Below the pieces are notes generated by a model. That model saw only the letters and a program-made list of their open reading frames with translations. It made no database searches and had not been told where the DNA came from. From DASSFG01 sp035547915 (GTDB taxonomy: Bacteria; Planctomycetota; Planctomycetia; Pirellulales; JAICIG01), in assembly GCA_035547915.1 (NCBI GenBank), contig DASZTS010000118.1:102914-166913 (forward strand): a DNA stretch of 64,000 nt, read 5' to 3'. Positions 9,288-20,132 of the stretch are shown here, piece after piece. The translations under genes were made by a program, and so were the position numbers. The stretch's first letter is position 1. The number at the start of each line of letters is the position of its first letter.

Positions 9288-10811
9288 ATGTCGCAGGATG
9301 TCATCGAACATACGGAAGACACCCCAGAGACCGTAGCACCAGCAACGGCTAAGTCGGAGAAGACGGTGCTCCCTACTCCGGCTCCGGTGTCCATCGCGAA
9401 ACGGAAATCTTGGCGGCGGACGGCCAAGTGGGCATCGATCGTTGTCGTCCTTGTCGCGATCGGCTACTTTATCGCCCCCGCGATCGTGCATAGTTTGAAC
9501 ACCGTTTCTACGGACGATGCCTACGTGAACGGCCACGTGACTTTCGTAGCACCGCGTGTCTCGGGCAAGGTGATCGAGGTATTTGTCGACGACAATAATC
9601 GGGTGAAGAAGGGAGATTTGCTCGTTCGCATCGATCCAGAGCCGTTCCAGGTGCAGGTCGATTTGAAGCGGGCTGCGGTGTCGGTGGCCGAGGGCGATCT
9701 GGCGGCGGCGGAGGCACAGGCCCGTGGATTGGAAGCCCTGGCCCGCAGCCAGCGATGGAAGACACAGACCGCGTCGGAGAATGTGCAAAACCAGGTTGCC
9801 CTCCTGAAGGCGCGCGTAGCCGCGCTGCGGACCAAGGAAGCGGTTCTCAATCGGGCCCATGCGGACTTCGAACGGGCCAAACCGCTGTTGAAGAGCGGCG
9901 CGATGACGCGCGAGGAATATGACCAGCGCGACCAGGACCTGCGCGTGGCCGACGCGTCGTTGAACCAGGCGCGCGAGGAGGTTTATCAGGTCCGGGCGGC
10001 GCTCGGTCTGCCGCCCGAGCCGGAGAGCAAGGACCTCACCGACGTACCGCCCGACATCGACCAGACGTTTTCCGCGGTGCGTACCGCTCTGGCGGAACTG
10101 ATTCAGACGATGGCTCAGCTCGGTCGACCGCTGGAGTCGACGAATTCGACTCCGAAGGCAGTGATCGAGCAATTCAAACGGTTGGACAAACACGGCGACA
10201 TCGATCAAATCCTGCTCGAGATGATTCCTAAGGTGCCGGCCGTGATGCAGGCCAAGGCGAAATTGGCGGAAGCCCGACACGACCTGCGGCAAGCCGAACT
10301 CGACCTCAGTTACTGCGAAGTGCGATCCGATATCGACGGCGCGGTCACGCGGCGCAACATCAATCCGGGTAATTTCGTGCAGGTCGGACAGCAACTCATG
10401 GCCGTGCGTTCCATCCGGGAGATATGGGTCGATTGCAACTTCAAGGAAACGCAGCTCGCGGAGCTACGCATTGGCCAGCGTGTCGAGCTGCGTGTGGACA
10501 TGTACCGCAAGCACCGGACGTTTCAAGGCAGAATCACCGGTTTCACGATGGGTACCGGCTCGACGCTGGCGTTGCTGCCGCCCCAGAATGCCACAGGGAA
10601 TTTCGTCAAGGTTGTGCAGCGACTGCCGGTGCGCGTGGAGCTGACGGAGCCGAATCCGGACGACAGCCCGCTCTACATCGGTTTGTCGGTGGTACCGTAC
10701 GTTTACTTCAAGGAGCCGCCCGAAGGACCGAACGCCGGCGCGCGTCTACAACCGCTGCTGGCGTTGCCTTCCAGTGCGAGCGCCCGGTCGCAGGCTCCGG
10801 CCGCCCAGTAG
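9288..10811 (+). CDS. HlyD/EmrA-family membrane fusion protein of an efflux pump
   Basis: 507 residues from the ATG at 9288 with a GAAGGAGA ribosome site. A cytoplasmic tail of about 50 residues precedes one membrane helix (ASIVVVLVAIGYFIAPAIV). Then comes the STDDAYVNGHV motif and biotinyl-lipoyl half VAPRVSGKVIEVFVDDNNRV, typical of EmrA. A long helical hairpin (about 130-350) contains a longer than usual insertion around residues 240-320. The second lipoyl half and beta-barrel (NPGNFVQVGQQLMAV, IWVDCNFKETQL) follow. It acts as the periplasmic adaptor of the MFS pump encoded 8 bp downstream. No TolC-type outer-membrane partner is adjacent. Substrate unknown. Confidence 0.9.
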   Translation: MSQDVIEHTEDTPETVAPATAKSEKTVLPTPAPVSIAKRKSWRRTAKWASIVVVLVAIGYFIAPAIVHSLNTVSTDDAYVNGHVTFVAPRVSGKVIEVFVDDNNRVKKGDLLVRIDPEPFQVQVDLKRAAVSVAEGDLAAAEAQARGLEALARSQRWKTQTASENVQNQVALLKARVAALRTKEAVLNRAHADFERAKPLLKSGAMTREEYDQRDQDLRVADASLNQAREEVYQVRAALGLPPEPESKDLTDVPPDIDQTFSAVRTALAELIQTMAQLGRPLESTNSTPKAVIEQFKRLDKHGDIDQILLEMIPKVPAVMQAKAKLAEARHDLRQAELDLSYCEVRSDIDGAVTRRNINPGNFVQVGQQLMAVRSIREIWVDCNFKETQLAELRIGQRVELRVDMYRKHRTFQGRITGFTMGTGSTLALLPPQNATGNFVKVVQRLPVRVELTEPNPDDSPLYIGLSVVPYVYFKEPPEGPNAGARLQPLLALPSSASARSQAPAAQ

Positions 10812-10819
10812 GGGACGCG

Positions 10820-12412
10820 ATGAGCGATACGACTTATCGTCCGCCGGTCAACCCCTGGCTGATTGCGGTTGCCGTCGTGGTACCAACCTTTATGGAGGTG
10901 CTCGACACGACGATCGCGAACGTGGCGCTCCGCTATATAGCCGGCGGTCTTTCGGCCGCCGAGAACGATAGCGAATGGGTGATCACCAGCTACCTGGCCG
11001 CCAACGCGATCGTGCTGCCGATCTCGGGTTGGCTTGCGTCACATCTTGGGCGCCGCAATTACTTCCTGCTGTCGATCACCGTGTTTACGCTGGCCTCGGG
11101 GCTCTGCGGCATGGCTAGCAGCCTCGAAGGGCTGATCGCCTATCGCGTCATTCAGGGTTTGGCGGGCGGCGGCCTGCAACCGTGCTCGCAAGGCGTGCTC
11201 ATCGATTCGTTCCCGCCGGAGAAACAGAACACCGCCATGACCGTGTTCGGCTTTGCGGTTCTGGTAGCACCGATCTTGGGACCGACACTGGGCGGCTACA
11301 TCACCGACAACTATGAATGGCGCTGGGTCTTTTACATCAACGTGCCCGTGGGCGCGCTGGCCGTGGCCGCCTGCTATCGCGTGCTCGAAGATCCACCTTA
11401 CCTCGCGGAGGAACGCGCCAGGCTCCGCACGAAGCCATTGAATTTCGACGGCATCGGCCTGGGATTGCTGGCCGTGGCGATGGTGGCCTGGGAAGTACTG
11501 CTGAGTAAGGGCCAGGAATGGGATTGGCTGGGTGACCCGTTCGGACGGATTCAGACGCTTCTCGCCGGCTTTCTCATCGCGACGATGTTATTCGTCTGGC
11601 GCGAGTCGCGCTTCGCAAACCCAGTCGTCAACCTGCGGCCATTGCGGGACCGCAACTTCGTGGCGGCCTGCATCATCATCTTTGCGGCCTACGGGGTGCT
11701 CTACGGTCAGACCACGTCGCTGCCCGCGATGTTGCAATCGCTCTTCGGCTACGATGCCACGACATCGGGGCTGGTGCTATCGCCCGCCGGATTCTTCGCA
11801 GTTATGTTGCTCCCCGTCGTCGGCTTTCTGCTCGGCCGTGGCATCGATGCACGCTGGATGGTGATGTGCGGCTTGTTGTTGATGGCGATTGGCAACTATT
11901 GGCTGGCCATGATGAATCTGGAGATCGCCGCGAGCCAGGTGATTTGGCCGCGGGTCGTCTTGATCGTCGGGTTGTCGATCGTCTTCGCACCGCTGAACGT
12001 GGCAGCCTATGCGTCGATCCCCAAAGAACTGCGTGGCGCCGCGGTAGGCCTGTTCAGTCTATTGCGTAACGAAGGTGGCAGTGTCGGTACCTCCGTGGCC
12101 CAGACAATCCGCGAACGCCGTTTGCAGCACCACACGCTGCGCCTCAACGAGTGGCTCGATTCGCTCAATCCGAATCTGGCCGACTATTGGTCGGCTTCTC
12201 GACAAGGCATTCAGCGGCTGACGGGCGATCCCGTCGGCGCGGCGGAGATGGCTTGGCAGGCGATCGCGGAAACCATCCATGAGCAGGCTCTATCGCTGGC
12301 CTACTTCGACGTGTTTTGGTTGTTCGCGGTGCTCGGGTTGGCGCTTGTGCCGCTGGTACTGCTTATGAAACGTTCGGTGGCTGAGAAAGGGGCACACTTG
12401 GCGGCCGAGTGA
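10820..12412 (+). CDS. DHA2-family (EmrB/QacA) 14-helix MFS drug efflux transporter
   Basis: 530 residues from the ATG at 10820, eight bases after the adaptor stop. The family motif D1, LDTTIANVAL, lies in helix 1 (about 24-33). Motif A (GWLASHLGRRNYFLLS) follows helix 2. Motif C-like glycines (LVAPILGPTLGGYI) and the GWRWVFYINVPVG-type segment, here EWRWVFYINVPVG, are present. Hydropathy suggests 14 membrane segments, and the last helix ends in LVPLVLLMKR. With the upstream adaptor it forms a tandem EmrAB-like proton-driven efflux system in the inner membrane. No local regulator gene is adjacent, so substrate and induction are unknown. Confidence 0.93.
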   Translation: MSDTTYRPPVNPWLIAVAVVVPTFMEVLDTTIANVALRYIAGGLSAAENDSEWVITSYLAANAIVLPISGWLASHLGRRNYFLLSITVFTLASGLCGMASSLEGLIAYRVIQGLAGGGLQPCSQGVLIDSFPPEKQNTAMTVFGFAVLVAPILGPTLGGYITDNYEWRWVFYINVPVGALAVAACYRVLEDPPYLAEERARLRTKPLNFDGIGLGLLAVAMVAWEVLLSKGQEWDWLGDPFGRIQTLLAGFLIATMLFVWRESRFANPVVNLRPLRDRNFVAACIIIFAAYGVLYGQTTSLPAMLQSLFGYDATTSGLVLSPAGFFAVMLLPVVGFLLGRGIDARWMVMCGLLLMAIGNYWLAMMNLEIAASQVIWPRVVLIVGLSIVFAPLNVAAYASIPKELRGAAVGLFSLLRNEGGSVGTSVAQTIRERRLQHHTLRLNEWLDSLNPNLADYWSASRQGIQRLTGDPVGAAEMAWQAIAETIHEQALSLAYFDVFWLFAVLGLALVPLVLLMKRSVAEKGAHLAAE

Positions 12413-12527
12413 TGGTTAATCGATGGTCCGAGATAGAGAATGGCCTGGTAAAGACCTGAGGCACGAGCTCGACCAAAGTTTCGGGGCGGTGCCGGCCGAA
12501 TACCACATCAAGCAGCCGAGGAAGAAT

Positions 12528-12614
12528 ATGGAATTTCTAATACCCGTTGCGATCGTCGTGGCCTGGTTTGTCCTACAAGCCTGGGTTCTGCCGCGCTTCG
12601 GCGTCAAGACGTGA
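12528..12614 (+). CDS. 28-residue single-pass membrane peptide
   Basis: A very short frame with a good start: GAGGAAG six to seven bases before the ATG. The peptide begins MEFLIPVAIVVAWFVLQAW and ends in LPRFGVKT, so it is almost entirely one membrane helix with a short polar tail. A longer frame starting at 12423 is open but lacks a ribosome site, and its added residues are not hydrophobic. Small single-helix peptides of this kind occur in planctomycete genomes without an assigned role. It follows the efflux genes by about 115 bp; a link to the pump is not shown. Confidence 0.55.
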   Translation: MEFLIPVAIVVAWFVLQAWVLPRFGVKT

Positions 12615-12717
12615 ATGGCCGAAAGTTGCCAGCCGAGTTCGGCTCCGCCAACGTCCCAAGACAGCCCCGAAGCGTCCCGCGGTGCGGCGAATTTCGACGA
12701 GGACACGGTGCGCGTTT

Positions 12718-12739
12718 AGCGCTGTCTTGCAACAGCGCT
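12718..12739. terminator. Stem-loop between convergent genes, possible bidirectional terminator
   Basis: A perfect 8-bp inverted repeat, AGCGCTGT and ACAGCGCT, separated by six bases. It lies between the small membrane peptide (ends 12614) and the TPR gene that ends at 12748 on the other strand. There is no T-tract, so intrinsic termination is uncertain. Confidence 0.35.
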
Positions 12740-12747
12740 CGGCCCGA

Positions 12748-15327
12748 TCATGGTGATGGGGCGGGGGCGTCGCGATAGGGTTGATGATGGCGATAGAGCG
12801 ATAATCGCGACTGCATGGCCGCGTGTTCTGGGTTCTCTTTTTCGCTATGCAATTCGAGCGCCTTCGTTTGCCACCGCGCGGCGGCCTCAAAGTCGCCCGA
12901 CTCGGCATAGGCCGCGGCTAGCGTGTCGAGGTAGGTCCAGCTAGCCCAGCGCGTCAGGTCGCAAGCGCGCCGTGCGTCGGCCAGCGCTCGTTGCCCATCG
13001 CGGTAACCGGCATCAGGGAACGTACACCGCAACCACGCCCGCGAATTCCAGACGCTGCTCAAGGCCGGACTGAGCATAGCCGCCACATCGAGATCGGCCA
13101 GGCACCGCTGGGCGTCGTGTTTTGCGTACCAGGTCACGCTGCGGTCGAAGTAGAGCTTCGCTTTATCCGGATTCAGCTCGATCGCTTTTGTAAAATCCGC
13201 GGCCGCACGATTGAACTCACGCTTGGCGTGCCAGACGGCCGCCCGGTTCTCGTAGGCGAGAGCATAGGTGCCATCGAGTTCCAGGGCGCGGTTGTAATCG
13301 GCGATTGCCGCGTCGAATTGGCCCTTGCGCTGCCGCGCCAGTCCGCGATTGTTGTAGGCGTAGACGTAGGCGGCGTCCAACTTCAGTGCTGTGTCAAAGT
13401 CCTCGATGGCCTTATCGTACTGGCGTTGGTCGAGCCACAGGCTCCCGCGGCTGTTGTAAACCGAAGCAAAGTGCCCGTCCGTGCGAATCGCCTTGTCATA
13501 GTCGGCCATCGCTTGCCGATATTCACCCTTACGGTGCCGCGCCAGACCGCGATTGTGGAAGGCGTGAGCATAGGCCGGATTCAAACGAATCGCCTCAGTA
13601 AAATCCTCGATCGCCTTATCGTAGTCGACCTTTTGCAGCCACGTTCGCCCGCGCTCGTTGTAGGCCAGCACGAATGCCCGATCGAGTCGGATCGCCTCCG
13701 TCAAATCTTCGATCGCCTTGTCGTAATCGCGCTTTTCTCGCCACATCTCACCGCGGTTGTAGCGGGCCTGCGCATCGCTCGGGTTGAGTCGGATCGCTTC
13801 GTCGAAGTCGGCGATCGCCTTATCGTAGTCGCGGTTGGCTTTCCAAGCCGCGGCCCGATGGCCGTAGGCCAGCGCGGATTTCGGATCGAGCCGGATGGCC
13901 TCACTGAAATCGGCGATCGCCTTGTCGAGTTCCTTCCGCTGGCGGTGCGCCAGGCCGCGGTTATGCCAGGCTTGAGAGTTCTTGGGATCGAGTTGGATCG
14001 CTTTGTCGAAGTCATCGAACGCCCTGTAGTAGATGCGTTCCTTCCACCAGAGCGTGCCGCGATCGTTATGGCTGGGGGCCCAGCGGGGATTCAGACGAAT
14101 GGCCTCACTTAGATCGGCGATCGCGAGCCGATTCTGCTCGAGGGCACCGCGGGATAAGCCTCGAAAATAATAGGCGTCGACGCGCCGCGGAGCCAGCCGG
14201 ATCCCTTCATCGAGGTCGGCGATGGCCCGGGCGTACTCTTTCTTGATGAATTGCAATCGACCTCGGCCGATATACGCCGCTCCCTCGTGCGAATCCGACT
14301 CAAGGAGCTTATCGAACTCGGCGATGGCTCGATCGAGTTCGCCGGCGCCCTCCCACGCGGCTGCACGGCTGGCGCGGAGGTTCGCCATTCCCGGCGCGAG
14401 CCGTTCGGCGACGTCGAAATCGGCCACCGCCTTGCCATATTCCTTCTTCGCCAGCCACACGCTACCGCGATCGAACCAGAATTGCGCGACCGTGGCATCG
14501 ATGTCGATTGCCTCGCTCAAGTCGGCGATCGCCTTATCGAGTTGTCCTTGGGCACGCCACGCACCGGCCCGCCGCGTGTAGACATCGGCGGTCCGCACGC
14601 CGAGGCGGACGACGTGATCGAGATCGGTGATGGCCTGATCGTACTCGCGCCGCGCGAGCGACATATTCGCCCGCGCCTGATAGGCCGGAGCGAAGTCTGG
14701 GGCCACGCGCGTCGCTTCGTCGAAGTCGGCCTTAGCCTTGTCGCGCTCTCCCCTGGCCAGCCAAACGCTGGCCCGACCGTAATACGCGGACGCCAGACCG
14801 GGTTGCAACCGGACGGCCTCGCCAAACTCGGCGATCGCGAGATCGTAGGCACGCAACTCCACCAGCCCCGAGCCCCGATAGAAGTGCGTCAGCCCATCGC
14901 CCGGAGCGAGGCGGAGCGCTGCCTCGTAGTCGGCGAACGGTTGGATCAGGTCACCGGTCCGCTGCCGAAGCCGGCCACGATCGCGGTGGGCTGTCGCCGA
15001 GTCTGGATCGCCGACGAGTTGATGGTCAAGTTCGTCAATCGCGGTGGAAACCAATACTGCGTCGGCCGCATCAACCCAGCGGCGCATGCCGGCTTCGTCG
15101 GCGATATATAGTCTCGGGCCCTCGGCGCGCTCCACTCGATAGACGTGCAGCACCCCATCGTCCGCTGCGGCAGAGCCCTGGTCGACCTCCGCGGGTGTGG
15201 TTCCCCGACGCAAAATGATTTGCTGACCGATCCAGGCCGGTTCGTCTCCGCGCGCGGTTGCCACCGCCCACGACGACAGGATGCCCAGAACGATAACCGC
15301 GCGAACGCGCCGGTCGTGTGCCGCCAT
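12748..15327 (-). CDS. Exported TPR-repeat protein
   Basis: 859 residues from the ATG at 15327. This start puts a signal-like segment (RRVRAVIVLGILSSWAVATARGDEP) at the N-terminus; the longer frame to 15507 would bury it. Residues 30-90 form a small domain (WIGQQIILRRGTTPAEVDQ). From about residue 110 to 820 the chain is a long run of 34-residue TPRs, roughly 20 by counting repeats of the type YDKAIADFDEAIRLNP. The repeats are so similar at DNA level that the region will misalign easily. Role inferred: periplasmic protein-protein scaffold. It is divergent from acnA with about 200 bp between starts. Confidence 0.85.
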   Translation of the reverse strand: MAAHDRRVRAVIVLGILSSWAVATARGDEPAWIGQQIILRRGTTPAEVDQGSAAADDGVLHVYRVERAEGPRLYIADEAGMRRWVDAADAVLVSTAIDELDHQLVGDPDSATAHRDRGRLRQRTGDLIQPFADYEAALRLAPGDGLTHFYRGSGLVELRAYDLAIAEFGEAVRLQPGLASAYYGRASVWLARGERDKAKADFDEATRVAPDFAPAYQARANMSLARREYDQAITDLDHVVRLGVRTADVYTRRAGAWRAQGQLDKAIADLSEAIDIDATVAQFWFDRGSVWLAKKEYGKAVADFDVAERLAPGMANLRASRAAAWEGAGELDRAIAEFDKLLESDSHEGAAYIGRGRLQFIKKEYARAIADLDEGIRLAPRRVDAYYFRGLSRGALEQNRLAIADLSEAIRLNPRWAPSHNDRGTLWWKERIYYRAFDDFDKAIQLDPKNSQAWHNRGLAHRQRKELDKAIADFSEAIRLDPKSALAYGHRAAAWKANRDYDKAIADFDEAIRLNPSDAQARYNRGEMWREKRDYDKAIEDLTEAIRLDRAFVLAYNERGRTWLQKVDYDKAIEDFTEAIRLNPAYAHAFHNRGLARHRKGEYRQAMADYDKAIRTDGHFASVYNSRGSLWLDQRQYDKAIEDFDTALKLDAAYVYAYNNRGLARQRKGQFDAAIADYNRALELDGTYALAYENRAAVWHAKREFNRAAADFTKAIELNPDKAKLYFDRSVTWYAKHDAQRCLADLDVAAMLSPALSSVWNSRAWLRCTFPDAGYRDGQRALADARRACDLTRWASWTYLDTLAAAYAESGDFEAAARWQTKALELHSEKENPEHAAMQSRLSLYRHHQPYRDAPAPSP

Positions 15328-15523
15328 TGCCTGTGCCCTGATTCGTCCGCCGCAACGGTCGCCGACTCGCGACCTGATGATGAGATCCAGGCTACGGGAG
15401 ACGACGGCGGAATGCAAGAAATGCCCCTGTTCGTCGCGTGGCTTGATCCCGGCGCCCCCCAGACAAGGTCCTATTTTTTGAGTAAACTGCCCCGATTGGA
15501 CGAGCATCGCTACGGAGTTTCAC

Positions 15524-18238
<2,715 letters not shown>

Positions 18239-18293
18239 CGATGCACTTCCGATCCCATCGCACTCCATAGGGTTGCCGCGCTGGGGTCGGCAA

Positions 18294-20003
18294 TCAAAAC
18301 GTTGCGGCCCACCGCACGCCGTACACATCGAGGTCGGGCAGAGGAGCCGGCAGGATCCAACGCTCGTAGTTGACCATGAGCAGGCTATTGCCGGTCAATT
18401 GGTAGTTGATCCCGGCCGTGGTGCGTATCACGTCGAAGTTGCCGGTCGGTAGAGTGCTGCCCGGCGGCGGGACGACACTGCGACGGTCGAGCAGGTCGTA
18501 GCGCACCAGGTAGCTCCATTTCGATTTCTTCTTCAACCGAATCTCAAGCTCCGAATACATACCGGCCACGTGCTCGCGCGCGCGGAATGATTGCCCGGCT
18601 AACGAAACGATTCGGTCGGTATCTCGGTCGGCATACTCGATCTGGAAGCGCACCAGGTCTTCGTATCGCGCCGACAAATCGAACCCATAGATGCGATAGT
18701 ACAGCCCCTGGTTATTCGGGCCCGAGCCGGAGTCGTCGTTGAAACGCCCGGAAGTGAGCGAGCCACCCAGACGCACGAACTGGTTTCCCAGCGTAACACG
18801 TGTGCCGACGGCAGGCTCCTTGTTGTTTTCCACGTAGTTGCGGCTGTCGTAGAAATCGATGCCGCTCGAAGCGCCGCGCAAACCGTTCACGACGTAGGCG
18901 TCGAGCGTGGCGGTGACCTTTTCGAAGATCGGCACGGCCGTGTTGAAGTTGGCGCCCTGGTCGGCGTAGGGCATGGGCAACACGGGATCGCCGATGTCGG
19001 TGGGGAATACGCGTTGCCCCATGTTGAACATCAGCGGCGTCGAGACCGTGCGATAGACGCCCGGGTTGACCTGCGAGGAGAACGCGCCGAACGGCACGAT
19101 GAACCGCCCGGCATCGACCGTCGCTTTGACGGGCGATTCGCGACGGCAGAGCAGGTTGACCAGGTCGACGCGCAACGCCGCCTCGACCAACTCGATACGA
19201 TGCGCGTTTCCCGCCTCGACGTGACAGGTAACGCACGCCGTGACCCGCGCGGTAAGCGGGCCCTTGCTCTGCCAATTGGCGCCGACCCACGTTTGTGGAA
19301 AGAATCCCGGCAGTTCCATATTGTCGTTGCCGCCGCGCCAGATGGGCGACACGACGGCCCAGACGGAAAGCTGCTGCTCGGCCGTCGGAGCCGCAGCGGC
19401 GGCGCTTGCCGTTCCTCCGCCCGCGGGAGCGCTGAGCGAGGCCAGGTAGGTGGCGATAGCTTCCCAATCGGCTTGAGGAACGTCGGCGCCGCTCTTGCCG
19501 GCCATGCGTCGCACGGTGGCCCGCCAACCGGGCAGATCCTTGACCTTGGTGGTCGATCGCTCCGCGTCGTGGCATTGCGTGCAGGCGTTCTGGAAGGCGG
19601 TGTTTCCTCGCGCCACGAGCGCCTGATCGAAAGCCGGGGCGGCGGATGCCGCGGTGCCCGACGCCTGTGCTGGCGCTGGCGAGGACGAGGGAGTTTCGGC
19701 ATCCGCTTGGCGTCGCGAACTCACGACGGCGGTCCGCGATTTTTCGACCGCTGTGGGGTCGGGTGGAGGGACGGGGAAGGTCGGCCTTTCCTCCGTTGAC
19801 GGCGTTCCCGTTGGAACCGCGCCCGCGGCCCTGTCATTCGTAGGCGGGAGGCGTTGCGGCATATCGCCGCTGGGCGCGGATGGCTCGGCCGGTTCGTATA
19901 ACCACGCGCTGCCAGGGTTGCTCGATGTCTGGGCGCCGGCGCGCGACGTCGCCAGGGCCACGATGACAAACAGGCAACATGAAATCCATCCTTGGATTCT
20001 CAT
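18294..20003 (-). CDS. Cytochrome c domain fused to an outer-membrane beta-barrel
   Basis: 569 residues. A signal peptide (about 1-24) is followed by a Pro/Ala/Ser-rich linker. A cytochrome c domain at about 125-195 has heme site CTQCH at 141-145 and a following IATYLASL helix. A second CVTCH lies at 257-261, at the entry to the C-terminal domain. From about 275 to the end the sequence alternates like a porin barrel (VDAGRFIVPFGAFSSQVNPGVYR, MFNMGQRVFPTD) and finishes in VYGVRWAATF, a terminal aromatic strand. Inferred role: a heme-bearing outer-membrane barrel, perhaps moving electrons across or to the outer membrane. No other electron-transfer genes are adjacent. The heme sites are firm; the barrel is from strand pattern and C-terminal Phe. 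Confidence 0.75.
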   Translation of the reverse strand: MRIQGWISCCLFVIVALATSRAGAQTSSNPGSAWLYEPAEPSAPSGDMPQRLPPTNDRAAGAVPTGTPSTEERPTFPVPPPDPTAVEKSRTAVVSSRRQADAETPSSSPAPAQASGTAASAAPAFDQALVARGNTAFQNACTQCHDAERSTTKVKDLPGWRATVRRMAGKSGADVPQADWEAIATYLASLSAPAGGGTASAAAAAPTAEQQLSVWAVVSPIWRGGNDNMELPGFFPQTWVGANWQSKGPLTARVTACVTCHVEAGNAHRIELVEAALRVDLVNLLCRRESPVKATVDAGRFIVPFGAFSSQVNPGVYRTVSTPLMFNMGQRVFPTDIGDPVLPMPYADQGANFNTAVPIFEKVTATLDAYVVNGLRGASSGIDFYDSRNYVENNKEPAVGTRVTLGNQFVRLGGSLTSGRFNDDSGSGPNNQGLYYRIYGFDLSARYEDLVRFQIEYADRDTDRIVSLAGQSFRAREHVAGMYSELEIRLKKKSKWSYLVRYDLLDRRSVVPPPGSTLPTGNFDVIRTTAGINYQLTGNSLLMVNYERWILPAPLPDLDVYGVRWAATF

Positions 20004-20132
20004 GCCTCGTCACTCCCGGAATTCGACGCCATGCCGGTGGTCGCGGCCGACGTCAGAGCAGGTTAATTGAACGCGATTGCGCAAGCCTTTGACGAAAAAA
20101 TGAATAAAACGACATCTATCCGCCGACAGCTC

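Noticed and set aside
12423..12614. 63-residue version of the small membrane peptide
   Set aside because: The extra N-terminal residues are polar, have no ribosome site, and the internal ATG has a good one.
12748..15327. Dense near-identical short DNA repeats in this region
   Set aside because: They are the coding repeats of the TPR protein with a 102-bp period, not a noncoding repeat array.
18294..20003. Assignment of the cytochrome-barrel protein as MtrB or another known metal-reduction conduit
   Set aside because: No decaheme cytochromes are nearby and the chain has only two CxxCH motifs in an unrelated layout.
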